DNA from: CAZBDU01 sp964490725
GTDB taxonomy: Bacteria; Spirochaetota; Spirochaetia; SZUA-6; DRHE01
Assembly: GCA_964490725.1 (NCBI GenBank)
Contig: CAZBDU010000006.1
Coordinates: 1 to 64,000, forward strand
DNA length: 64,000 nucleotides
Direction: 5' to 3'
A program made the position numbers and the translations under genes. Under the pieces are notes generated by a model. That model saw only the letters and a program-made list of their open reading frames with translations, had not been told where the DNA came from and made no database searches. This document shows, one piece after another, positions 1 through 7,595 of the stretch; within the stretch, counting starts at the first letter, position 1, and every line of letters begins with the position of its first letter.

Positions 1-167
1 GGCCGCCGCCCGCGGGCCGCGGCCCGCCTGCCCCGCCGCCGCCGCAGGCGCCAGGTGGAGGCCGGGCTGGGCACTCGCAGCACCGCCAGCTGCAGGGCCA
101 GCGCCGCGTACACGGCCAGCAGAACGACCTCCGCCGCCTCCACCGGGGCATGCGCCTCCACACACAT
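1..167 (-). CDS. Possible small membrane protein, 5' part only
   Basis: An open frame starts at ATG 167 and runs off the left edge of the window, so only about 55 residues are visible. It begins with a short acidic segment, then a hydrophobic stretch of roughly 20 residues (VVLLAVYAALALQLAVL) that could be one membrane helix, then an Arg-rich tail. There is no good Shine-Dalgarno sequence and no family I recognise. The Arg-rich tail could simply be GC-rich noise, so the call is weak. Confidence 0.25.
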   Translation of the reverse strand, partial: MCVEAHAPVEAAEVVLLAVYAALALQLAVLRVPSPASTWRLRRRRGRRAAARGRR

Positions 168-264
168 ATATTACCAAAGGTAGTGCTATGCCACGCCGGG
201 GCAAAGCGCCGCTTCGGCCCGGCACGGAGGCCGCCGGCGGGCTGCGGGTGAATCGGATTCCCGG

Positions 265-293
265 TTGACCCCGGGACGCTCCCTGTGTATCCT
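265..293 (+). promoter_or_regulatory. Sigma-70-type promoter for the RseC-like gene
   Basis: TTGACC (265-270), a 17-bp spacer and TATCCT (288-293) form a good housekeeping promoter. Transcription would start near 300, giving a leader of about 100 nt before the GTG at 402. The inverted repeat at 308-324 lies just downstream of the predicted start. Confidence 0.6.
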
Positions 294-307
294 TTGTACA
301 GGCGAGT

Positions 308-324
308 ATACCCCACGGGGGTAT
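308..324. promoter_or_regulatory. CsoR/CstR-family operator-like palindrome
   Basis: ATACCCC-ACG-GGGGTAT is a perfect 7-bp inverted repeat with a 3-nt centre. It sits about 8 nt downstream of the predicted transcription start. The shape, C-tract then G-tract bounded by TA/AT, is that of operators for the CsoR/FrmR (DUF156) repressor family, whose members sense copper(I), persulfide, nickel or formaldehyde. Binding here would block the promoter of the Cys-rich RseC-like gene. No repressor gene of this family is visible in the window, so the regulator is inferred. Confidence 0.5.
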
Positions 325-401
325 CGTCCTTGCGGGCGGAGCCGCCGGCCGCCGCAGCGGCCGCCCGGCGGACAGGGCGATTCGGCTCGAGGAGGATTTC
401 C

Positions 402-869
402 GTGCCAGAGGAGATCGGCGTGGTCATCGAGAAGACTCAAGGGGGAGCGCGTGTCCGGCTGCAGCGCCAGAGCCGCTGCGCCGGCTGCAACGCCTGCCTG
501 ATGGGCGAGGGCGGCGGGGTGGTGGCCGAGGCCTACGACCCCCTGGGAGTCTCCGTCGGGGACCGGGTGAAGATCGACGTGGCCGCGGGCAGCTCCGTGC
601 GCAGCGGCTTCCTGCTGTACATCCTGCCGCTGCTGCTCTTCGTTCCCGGATACTTCGCCGCCGGCGCCCTGGCGCGCTTTCTCGGTCAAGCCTCCGAGCT
701 GTGGGGCGCTCTGGGCGGCTTCGCGGCCATGGCCCTGACCTACCTGGCGATCCACCTCATCGACAAGAGGGCCCGGGCCGGCCGGCCGCCGGACATTCGA
801 GTGGTGCGAGTGCTGGAGCGGGGCGCCGCCGCGGACGGCTACCGCTCCCAGTCTCAGGCCGACGCCTAG
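402..869 (+). CDS. RseC/MucC-like Cys-rich membrane protein
   Basis: The 155-residue protein starts at GTG 402, six bases after a GAGGAGG ribosome site, rather than at the longer upstream frame. The N-terminal part carries C26-x2-C29-x2-C32 (RCAGCNAC), as in the positive sigma-E regulator family RseC/MucC. It is followed by a small beta-rich segment and two hydrophobic helices at about residues 68-90 and 100-122, then a basic cytoplasmic tail. Members in other bacteria act at the membrane in sigma-E control, thiamine synthesis or Rnf-associated redox work. There is no rse or rnf gene beside it here, so the role is open. The CsoR-type palindrome upstream hints at metal or sulfur stress control. 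Confidence 0.75.
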   Translation: MPEEIGVVIEKTQGGARVRLQRQSRCAGCNACLMGEGGGVVAEAYDPLGVSVGDRVKIDVAAGSSVRSGFLLYILPLLLFVPGYFAAGALARFLGQASELWGALGGFAAMALTYLAIHLIDKRARAGRPPDIRVVRVLERGAAADGYRSQSQADA

Positions 870-924
870 GGTACCCCCCCGGGGCGAGCCGCGTCGGCGG
901 GGAGGAGGGCGAGCACCGTGCGGC

Positions 925-953
925 TTGTTTCCCCGCGCTGCGATCTCTACAAT
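925..953 (+). promoter_or_regulatory. Promoter for a leaderless SMP-30 mRNA
   Basis: TTGTTT (925-930), 17-bp spacer and TACAAT (948-953). Six bases separate the -10 box from ATG 960, so the transcript would begin at or next to the start codon. This supports ATG 960 over the upstream in-frame GTG at 918. Confidence 0.5.
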
Positions 954-959
954 GAAGTC

Positions 960-1865
960 ATGGGGGACTTCGAAATCTACGACGCGCGCTGCCGGGACTA
1001 CATCCCCGGCAATTCCTGGCTGGAGCAGCTGTTCAGCGGCTGCCGCTGGTGCGAAGGGCCGGTCTATTTCGCCGACGGAGACTACCTGGTGTGGAGCGAC
1101 ATCCCCAACGACCGCATGCTCCGCTGGGCCGACGGATTGGGCGGCGGGCCGTTTCGCCTGCCCTCCAACTACAGCAACGGCAACACCCGGGACCGTCAGG
1201 GACGGCTGGTGAGCTGCGAGCAGGGCGAAAGAAGAGTCACCCGCACCGAGTACGACGGCTCGATCACCGTCCTGGTGGATCGCTACGCCGGCAAGAGGCT
1301 CAACTCCCCCAACGACGTGGTGGTGAAGTCCGACGGGACGGTGTGGTTCACCGACCCTCCCTACGGCATCCTCACCGATTACGAAGGCCACAAGGCCGAA
1401 AGCGAGCTGGGAGCCAGCTACCTCTTCCGCTTCGACCCGGCCACCTCGGAGCTCTCCATCGCGGCCGACGACTTCGACCGCCCCAACGGTCTTGCCTTCT
1501 CTCCGGACGAGTCGCTGCTGTACGTCTCGGACACGGCAAAGAGCGATCGGGCAGAGGGCCCACCGCACATCCGGGTTTTCGAGGTGGAGGATGGAAGGAG
1601 GCTGACCCGGGGGCGCCTCTTTGCGCCCATGGTGGACGGCGCCTCCGATGGGTTCCGCCTGGACACGGATGGCAACCTCTGGACCAGCGCCGGCAAAGCG
1701 GTGATCTGCTTCTCCCCCGGCGGTGACCCGATCCTGCGCATCGACGTTCCCCAGCGGGTGTCGAACCTCTGCTTCGGGGGGCGCAAGCGCAACCGTCTCT
1801 TCATCACCGCCACCGCCTCGCTGTACGCGATCTACGTGGGCCAGAACGGCGCGCAGCGGCCCTGA
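960..1865 (+). CDS. SMP-30/gluconolactonase-family lactonase
   Basis: A 301-residue six-bladed beta-propeller of the SMP-30/Gluconolaconase/LRE family, which hydrolyses sugar lactones such as gluconolactone or xylonolactone to the aldonic acid using a divalent metal. Expected metal ligands are visible: Glu in CEGPVYF, Asn in NSPNDVVV, Asn in RPNGLAFS and Asp in DGASDGF. There is no signal peptide, so it is cytoplasmic. I take ATG 960 because relatives start just before the FEIYD segment and because the promoter lies directly upstream; GTG 918 would add 14 residues. It appears to be a single-gene unit. Confidence 0.85.
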   Translation: MGDFEIYDARCRDYIPGNSWLEQLFSGCRWCEGPVYFADGDYLVWSDIPNDRMLRWADGLGGGPFRLPSNYSNGNTRDRQGRLVSCEQGERRVTRTEYDGSITVLVDRYAGKRLNSPNDVVVKSDGTVWFTDPPYGILTDYEGHKAESELGASYLFRFDPATSELSIAADDFDRPNGLAFSPDESLLYVSDTAKSDRAEGPPHIRVFEVEDGRRLTRGRLFAPMVDGASDGFRLDTDGNLWTSAGKAVICFSPGGDPILRIDVPQRVSNLCFGGRKRNRLFITATASLYAIYVGQNGAQRP

Positions 1866-2057
1866 GGAGCCCACCGGCCGCCGCCTGCCGGGCGGGCGGC
1901 GCCTCCCCGGGCGGCACCGGCCGCCCGGATCAGCTCTTCTCTCCTCCCGCGGCAGGCGGCGAAGGGGTGGCCTGCGGTCACTCCGCCGCATTTTCTCTTT
2001 CAATGCGCCGGACGACCTACTATGATGGACAGTAGAGACAGCCCGAGGAGGACAGGC

Positions 2058-2531
2058 ATGAAAGGCAATGAGAAGCTGATCGACACGTTGAACTCGCTGC
2101 TGGCGGACGAGCTCACCGCCATCAATCAGTACATGGTGCACGCCGAGATGGCGGAGAACTGGGGCTACGAGAAGCTGAACGAGCACTTCGAGAAGCGGGC
2201 CATCGACGAGATGAAGCACGCCGAAAAGCTCATCTACCGCATTCTCTTCCTGGAGGGACGCCCCGTCGTCAGCAACCTCAACAAGATCAGCATCGGCGCC
2301 GACGTGCCCAAGCAGCTCGCCTCCGACCACGCCCTGGAGGCAGACGCCATCAAGAGCTACAATACCGCCGTCAAGCTGGCGGGCGAGGCCAACGACTTCG
2401 CCACCCGGGAGATCCTGGAGGAGATCCTGGAGGAGGAGGACGGCCACATCGACGACATAGAGGACAGGTTGGACCAGATCGAGCAGATGTCGCTGCAGAT
2501 CTTCCTGAGCACCCAGGTCAAGGAGAGCTGA
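2058..2531 (+). CDS. bfr: Bacterioferritin
   Basis: The 157-residue protein matches bacterioferritin in length and pattern: a 24-mer cage that oxidises Fe(II) and stores the ferric mineral. Ferroxidase ligands are visible in ADELTAINQY (Glu), DEMKHAEK (Glu, His) and EEILEEEDGHIDD (Glu, Glu, His). The Met of DEMKHA matches the axial haem ligand of Bfr, which separates it from plain ferritin. GAGGAGG precedes ATG 2058; upstream in-frame ATGs at 2022 and 2025 lack one. A TACTAT -10-like box at 2018-2023 suggests its own promoter. It fits iron and oxygen protection in an anaerobe. Confidence 0.93.
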   Translation: MKGNEKLIDTLNSLLADELTAINQYMVHAEMAENWGYEKLNEHFEKRAIDEMKHAEKLIYRILFLEGRPVVSNLNKISIGADVPKQLASDHALEADAIKSYNTAVKLAGEANDFATREILEEILEEEDGHIDDIEDRLDQIEQMSLQIFLSTQVKES

Positions 2532-2550
2532 CCCCGAGGACGGCCCGGCA

Positions 2551-2706
2551 TCCCCATACGCCCCCATCATCGGGCCGCGCACCCTGGAGCAGCTGGAGGG
2601 CGGCGTGCGGGCCACCGAGGTGAAGCTGGGCGCCAGGACCCTGGCTCGCTTTCACTCGATCTGGCCGGGACCGGGGGGAGAAGCCCGGGCCGCCTACGCC
2701 TGGTAG
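2551..2706 (+). pseudogene. C-terminal remnant of an aldo/keto reductase
   Basis: From 2551 to the TAG at 2704-2706 the frame reads SPYAPIIGPRTLEQLEG, then VKLGARTLARF, then WPGPGGE and a final AAYAW. This is the last ~50 residues of an actinobacterial-type aldo/keto reductase, where IIGPRTLEQL is the strand and loop that binds the NADPH phosphate end. There is no start codon, no TIM-barrel body and no catalytic Tyr; the fragment begins right after bfr. It is a decayed gene or an end left by a deletion. The intact aldo/keto reductase at 15301-16332 belongs to a different subgroup. Confidence 0.7.
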
Positions 2707-2817
2707 GCTGAAGGGGGAAGACCGGCTTCCCCGCCGCGCCTGCCCGTGCTATAGTCCCCGGCGGCGCCGATTCCTGGATCCCTGCACCCGGGCCGTGCGC
2801 CGCGGAGGCACCCTGCA

Positions 2818-4050
2818 GTGGACTACTTCAGCCGCAGCCGCAGGCTTACCCGAACCTTTCTTTCGGGGATCGGCAAAGCCCCGGTGATCTACGCGTCGGC
2901 CTTCCTGGTGGCCGTGGGGGAAGGCAGCCTCAACCTGGGCACGGTGTTCTTCATGCGCGACAGCTTCGGGGCCCCACCGAGCCTGATCGGCTGGCTCATG
3001 GCGTTCACCACCCTGGTCTACATCCTGGGCTGCCTGCTGCTGCGGCCCCTGCTGGACCGGGTACGGCCGCGGTTCCTTCTCATCCTGGCCACTGCGGGCA
3101 TGGCGCTGTCCATCCTCCTGCTGTACTGGCTGCGCAGCGTGCCCACCACCTTCCTGTTCTACGGGCTGAGCAAGCTGTCCACCTCCCTGTTCTGGCCGCC
3201 GGTGATGGGCTGGCTGTCCCAGAGCATCGAGGGGCCCGAGCTCAACCGCACCATGTCCCGGTTCAACATCTCCTGGAGCACGGGTCTGGTGGCAAGCTCC
3301 GCGCTGGCGGGCTACCTGAGCCAGCGCTCCCCGGCGCTGCCCCTGCTGGCCGCGGCGGCGGTGTTCGTCCTGGCGCTGCTGCTGCTGGCCTGGGCCGCCG
3401 CGGCACTGCCCAGGATCCGCGCCGACCTGCACCGGGAGCGCCAGCGGGCGGAGCCGGCGGCGGCGGACCGCAGCACCGCCTTGCGCTTTCCGGCCTGGAT
3501 CGCCCTGTTCACCAGCTACGTGGTGGGCGGGGTGATCGCCACGGTCTTCCCCCTGTTCGCCCAGGACAGTCTGACGATGACCAAGTCCCTGGTGGGCACC
3601 CTCCTGTCGGTGCGCACCTTCGCGCGCTCGGCGGGATTCCTGCTCCTGGGCCGGCTGACCTTCTGGCATTTCCGCGCCCGCTACGTGCCCCTCAACCACC
3701 TCTACCTGGTGGGGCTGCTGGTCCTGATGATGGTAGCCCGCTCCCCCGGCGCCTACGCGGTGATCTTCCCCCTCCTGGGGCTGTCCACGGCCCTCAGCTA
3801 CAGCATCAGCCTCTTCCACGGGGTCTCCGGCGCCAGCCGCCGGGCGGCGCGCATGGCCATCCACGAATCCCTGCTCACCGGCGGATACATTGTGGGCGCC
3901 TCGGCCGGAGGGCTGCTCTACCAGGAGCTGTCGATGACGGCGGTTCTGCTCTTCTGCGCCCTCTGCGTGGCAGCGGGAATCGCCGCCCAGAGCCTGCTGG
4001 TGATGCGGCGCCTGTGGCACCCCGGCGCCTCGGAGCCGGCCCGCTTCTGA
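2818..4050 (+). CDS. MFS transporter
   Basis: A 410-residue membrane protein with about twelve hydrophobic helices in two six-helix halves joined by a charged loop near residues 200-225 (RADLHRERQRAEP). It is a major facilitator superfamily permease of unknown substrate. The start is GTG 2818, with GGAGG about ten bases upstream, and a GCTATAGT -10-like box at 2750-2755. The second half includes the usual loop GRLTFWHFRARY. No neighbour points to a substrate. Confidence 0.85.
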   Translation: MDYFSRSRRLTRTFLSGIGKAPVIYASAFLVAVGEGSLNLGTVFFMRDSFGAPPSLIGWLMAFTTLVYILGCLLLRPLLDRVRPRFLLILATAGMALSILLLYWLRSVPTTFLFYGLSKLSTSLFWPPVMGWLSQSIEGPELNRTMSRFNISWSTGLVASSALAGYLSQRSPALPLLAAAAVFVLALLLLAWAAAALPRIRADLHRERQRAEPAAADRSTALRFPAWIALFTSYVVGGVIATVFPLFAQDSLTMTKSLVGTLLSVRTFARSAGFLLLGRLTFWHFRARYVPLNHLYLVGLLVLMMVARSPGAYAVIFPLLGLSTALSYSISLFHGVSGASRRAARMAIHESLLTGGYIVGASAGGLLYQELSMTAVLLFCALCVAAGIAAQSLLVMRRLWHPGASEPARF

Positions 4051-4059
4051 GAAGGGCGG

Positions 4060-5016
4060 CTACAGCGGGTGAAGGGGCTGCTGCCCGCGGATCACCCGGG
4101 CCACCTCCTCGGCGGCCTTGCGGCGGACCTCCCCGTCGGCCTCCAGGGAGCACCACGCCATATGCGGGGTGATCAGCACGTTGCGGCGCCGCAGGAAAGC
4201 CACGGTGCGAGGGTCGTCGTAGTCGGGGGGCTCGCTCCAGAAGACGTCCGCACCGAAGAAGACCACCCGGCCCGCCTCCAGCGCCCCCTCCAGGGCGTCG
4301 CGGTCCACGACGCCTCCCCGGCTGGTGTTGACCAGCACCAGCCCGTTCGCCCCGGCCAGCGCCCTGCGCCCCAACAGCGAGCGGGTGCGTTCGTTCAGCG
4401 GAGCGTGCACGGAAACCACCTGACTCCGCTCCACGAGCTCTTCCACCGTGTCCAGGCGCCGGTAGGGCGCCTCCCCCTGCAGGTAGGGGTCGTACCAGCA
4501 GATGTTCGAGGCGATGGGCTCCGCGTAGCGGGCGAACCGGCGGCCGATCCGGCCCAGACCCACCACCCCCACGGTCAGCGCCGACGGCCGCCTCAACCCC
4601 TCGCCCGAGGGATCCTGGTGCCACATCCCTTCCTTCACCGCCCGGGCGAAAGGGAAGATCATCCTCAGGCCGCAGAGGGCCAGGGTGAGGGCGTGCAGCG
4701 CCACCTCCTCCGTGCTGTACTCCGGCACGTTGGCCACCACCTTGCCCAGCTCCCGCGCGGCCTCCACGTCGATGTTGTCCACGCCGATCCCGTACTTGAC
4801 CACGATGCGCAGCTCCGGCAGGCTCTCCAGAACGCGCCGGGTGACGGGGGCGTAGGAGACCAGGAAGCCCACCGCGCCGCGGCCGTTGGCGATCAGCTCC
4901 TCCTCGCCGGCGCAGAAGGTGCTGTCCAGGCTCACCCCCAGGGGCTCCAGCACCTTGCGCTCCTCCGCGAGGGTGGCGTGTCGCATGTCCGTGACCAGAA
5001 CCTTCATCGGTGGCAT
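4060..5016 (-). CDS. D-isomer-specific 2-hydroxyacid dehydrogenase
   Basis: The 318-residue protein is an NAD-dependent 2-hydroxyacid dehydrogenase (D-3-phosphoglycerate dehydrogenase / glyoxylate reductase superfamily) that interconverts a 2-ketoacid and a D-2-hydroxyacid. The Rossmann motif VGLGRIGRRFA lies at about residues 152-162, followed by YDPY with the ribose-binding Asp. The catalytic Arg is in NTSRGGVVD and the catalytic His in ITPHMAWCS. The second Met (5007) is an equally possible start. The exact substrate cannot be read from the sequence; there is no ACT domain, so it is not a full SerA. Confidence 0.85.
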   Translation of the reverse strand: MPPMKVLVTDMRHATLAEERKVLEPLGVSLDSTFCAGEEELIANGRGAVGFLVSYAPVTRRVLESLPELRIVVKYGIGVDNIDVEAARELGKVVANVPEYSTEEVALHALTLALCGLRMIFPFARAVKEGMWHQDPSGEGLRRPSALTVGVVGLGRIGRRFARYAEPIASNICWYDPYLQGEAPYRRLDTVEELVERSQVVSVHAPLNERTRSLLGRRALAGANGLVLVNTSRGGVVDRDALEGALEAGRVVFFGADVFWSEPPDYDDPRTVAFLRRRNVLITPHMAWCSLEADGEVRRKAAEEVARVIRGQQPLHPL

Positions 5017-5085
5017 TCTACACCACCGCGGACAGCGCGCCCAGGAGCCCCCGGTCCGGGGGCGGGCGCGTTCACCCGGTCGCCC

Positions 5086-5790
5086 TCAGCCGGGCGGGTG
5101 CACGGCGGCGGCTTCCGCCGGGGTTTCGGCCACTGTCATGATGTACAGCCCCCCTGGATCGAGATGCTCCCCCAGGAAGTCCACCTCCTCCTGGCTGAAG
5201 CGTCCCCAGGCCACCAGGTTCTTGCGCCCCTGGACCCTGCGCAGGTGGGGAAGCATCTGCTGGAGCGAGGGGCCTCCCTCGTCGCGGTTGATCTGAACGG
5301 CCCGCAAGGAGAAGATCGCCGCGCTGGCAACCCCGGGCGCGGTGACCGGCAGGATGACCCGGAACAGGCTCTGGCTGCGGGTGCACCCGTCGATCAGTGC
5401 CGCCTCCCGCAGCTCCCTGGGGACGGTGAGGAAGTAGCCTCGCAGCATCCAGGTGCAGTAGGGCACCACCAGGATCAGGTGCAGGATGGCCAGCCCCACC
5501 AGGTGATCGTTCAGCCCCAGGGTGCTGATCATCCCGTAGAGGGCCAGGATCAGTATGAACGGCGGGAAGACGTCGGCCAGCAGGATGTAGGTGGAGAGGA
5601 TCTTCTTGCCCTTGATGCGGAAGCTGGACAGGGCGAAGCCCGCCTGTCCGTTGTTCTTCTCGTCTGCGGCCGCCGGTCGAAGGCTTCCAACCGGAACCTC
5701 CCAACCATGCGGGCCTTCCACACGAGCCTGCCCCGGACAAGCACCTCGAAGGTTGCGCAGGTTGCCCGCTTCGGGCTCCTGGCGGCCCAC
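5086..5790 (-). pseudogene. Chimeric frame holding a truncated sugar-ABC permease
   Basis: Residues ~50-164 of this open frame (about 5299-5643) are the centre of a MalG-type carbohydrate ABC permease: two or three membrane helices and the EAA loop REAALIDGCTRSQSLFRVILP, which docks on the ATPase. The first two membrane helices and the last one are missing. Upstream, ~49 residues are unlike any permease. Downstream, ~70 residues (LRRVQGRKNLVAWGRFSQEE and on) come from something else that I do not recognise. No partner permease, binding protein or ATPase is adjacent. Two deletions appear to have joined three gene fragments in one frame; it is very unlikely to make a working transporter. Confidence 0.65.
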
Positions 5791-5877
5791 CGCCGAGTAT
5801 AAGTTTGCCTATCACTCTCATGCCTTACGTGTGAGGGCCGAGAACGGGGCGCCGGCGGCCCCGCTGGTCGGTCCGTC

Positions 5878-7482
5878 TCAGCCCCGCTCCACGAACACCG
5901 GCGAGCTCCAGGCCCACTGGTCGTTCACCTGCCGGACCCGGGCGTAGTACACGTCCCAGGGCGCCTCCCACCTCGGGGCGCCCGGCTCCTCGCGCGCATC
6001 GCCGGCGCGGTCCTCCAGGCGCACCCGCCAACGCCACTCCGCCTCCAGGGGGGCACGGTGCAGCCTCCAGGCCGGCGATTCCTGCTCGTCGATCAGGTAG
6101 CCCGCCCGGGCGCCGGCCGTGAGCTCCTGCAGGGGCACCTCCACCCGGCGGCCGTTCGTGTCGAGACTCACCCCGGCGCCCGCCGACATCTCCACCTCCA
6201 GGCAGATCCCCTGGGTGATGCGGGTCTGGCTGTTCGGGTTGCCGCGGGTGATCGTGCGGAAGCGCACCTCCCGCTCGCCGCTCCGCTCCCAGGTGGTGGT
6301 GTGGAAGCTCTCGGAGCCCCGGCGTTGATCGAGTGGCGAGAGAACCTCCCGGCCACGGAATCTGGGCTCCACCGCCAGGAGGGTGCCGTGCGAGATCCCC
6401 AGGCTCACCTCCCAGGGCTGCTCCCGGTCCCGCAGCCCCCACCCCACCTCCAGGTGGATCTTGGTGTGCACGAGCTCCTGCCCCTGGCGGTCGCGGCGCC
6501 CGCTCGACGGACCGGCCGCCACCGCGGGCAGGTCCGCCGGCGAGTAGCGCCTCAGGAGCCGGTTGTTTCGCAGGATGTCGAGGCAGTCGATGGCGGCCCC
6601 CCCGACCACGCTCACCTCGATCTCACGAGACTCGGCGGCTGGAATCCGCTCTCCCATGGGGCGGCCGTTCACGGCGAAGCCGAGCTCGATGCGGTCTCCG
6701 GTGAGGGCGTAGCTCCTGCCCGCCAGCAGCGCCTCCCAGAGCGCCTCCCGGCTCAACGAACGCGCCCAGAGCCCCGCGAGCCCGTGACCGTAGCTTCCCG
6801 GGTGAGCGGCGTGATGGTCGGTGCCCCCGATCACGCCGAAGCGGTGGCCGCTGGCCAGCCCGAACTGCATCGTGCTTCGCCACTCGGAGGGGCCCATCGT
6901 CTGCAGGAAGGGCCGGGTGCCTTCACTCGCCTCCGAGCAGCCATGCATCGACACGATCTCCACCACCGGAGAGAACTCCGGCGTGAACCCATCCCAGTTG
7001 ATGCCGCGGGCTCCCCTGGGGTAGCCCAGATGATGGGGGAAGGCGATGGCCTCCCGACCCCGTTCCTGCAGGCGGGCCAGCAGCCGCTTCAGCTCCGGGA
7101 TACCGGCCGGGTGGAGAAGCTCGCCGTTGAAGTCGCGGTACACCACGGTGTGGTCGCCGTGGGCGTTGGAGTGCACCTCGAAGCCGAGGAAGGTGACGAA
7201 CGAACCCTCCCGGTCGGCCTCCCGCATCCGCTCCTGCACCCGCGGCCACTGCTCCCGCAGGCGGGAGAAGCCCTCCCGGTGAAAATCGAGGATGTGGGCG
7301 ATCCGGGGGTTCGGCTCGGGCATGTCGGCCCAGTGAGCGTGACCTGTGACCGAGCAGAAATCGAGCCGCTGGCGGGCGTTCGCCAGGGCGTCCTCCAGGC
7401 TGCCGTGCCCGTAGGAGATGGCGCAGTGGTTGTGCAGGTCGCCGTAGTAGGCGCTCAATCCCTCGTAGGCGGAGTCTTTCAT
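5878..7482 (-). CDS. PHP-domain hydrolase, DUF3604 family
   Basis: A 534-residue cytoplasmic protein with an N-terminal PHP metal-dependent phosphoesterase fold. Metal ligands are seen in YGDLHNHC, TGHAHWAD, FPHHLGYP and GGTDHHAAHPG; the last two are typical of the DUF3604 group. The C-terminal third (from ~residue 360) is beta-rich and probably binds a substrate. I start at ATG 7482, with GAGAGGA upstream, instead of the longer frame reaching 7590, which would overlap the divergent regulator. It is transcribed away from the GntR-SBP gene with only ~94 bp between them, so it is a likely target of that regulator. The substrate is unknown. Confidence 0.75.
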   Translation of the reverse strand: MKDSAYEGLSAYYGDLHNHCAISYGHGSLEDALANARQRLDFCSVTGHAHWADMPEPNPRIAHILDFHREGFSRLREQWPRVQERMREADREGSFVTFLGFEVHSNAHGDHTVVYRDFNGELLHPAGIPELKRLLARLQERGREAIAFPHHLGYPRGARGINWDGFTPEFSPVVEIVSMHGCSEASEGTRPFLQTMGPSEWRSTMQFGLASGHRFGVIGGTDHHAAHPGSYGHGLAGLWARSLSREALWEALLAGRSYALTGDRIELGFAVNGRPMGERIPAAESREIEVSVVGGAAIDCLDILRNNRLLRRYSPADLPAVAAGPSSGRRDRQGQELVHTKIHLEVGWGLRDREQPWEVSLGISHGTLLAVEPRFRGREVLSPLDQRRGSESFHTTTWERSGEREVRFRTITRGNPNSQTRITQGICLEVEMSAGAGVSLDTNGRRVEVPLQELTAGARAGYLIDEQESPAWRLHRAPLEAEWRWRVRLEDRAGDAREEPGAPRWEAPWDVYYARVRQVNDQWAWSSPVFVERG

Positions 7483-7543
7483 CCGGTCCTCTCCCGGCGC
7501 CCTCCCGCGCCGCAGCCTCCAGCGTCGATCGCGCGGGGGAGGG

Positions 7544-7572
7544 TTGACAAGGCGAGGATGATAAGGTATAAA
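7544..7572 (+). promoter_or_regulatory. Strong promoter of the GntR-SBP/ABC operon
   Basis: TTGACA (7544-7549), 17-bp spacer and TATAAA (7567-7572) is the best sigma-70-like promoter in the window. The predicted start of transcription falls at about 7577-7580, on top of the first possible ATG (7577). Confidence 0.7.
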
Positions 7573-7575
7573 AGG

Positions 7576-7595
7576 GATGAATTCATACATTCATC
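7576..7595. promoter_or_regulatory. Inverted repeat at the transcription start, likely autoregulatory operator
   Basis: GATGAAT-N6-ATTCATC, perfect 7-bp arms with a 6-nt spacer, overlaps the predicted +1. A second palindrome, ATGAATTCAT (7577-7586), lies inside it. The size and position fit an operator bound by a dimeric winged-helix repressor, presumably the protein encoded immediately downstream. The AT-rich arms stand out from the GC-rich surroundings. Confidence 0.5.

Noticed and set aside
186..2615. An 809-codon open frame antisense to RseC-like, SMP-30 and bfr genes
   Set aside because: It lies opposite three well-supported genes, has no family-like motif and is rich in Ala/Gly/Val/Arg, as expected from GC-rich shadow frames.
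4069..5802. A 577-codon plus-strand frame over the hydroxyacid dehydrogenase gene
   Set aside because: It is antisense to a clear NAD-dependent dehydrogenase and contains no coherent motif.
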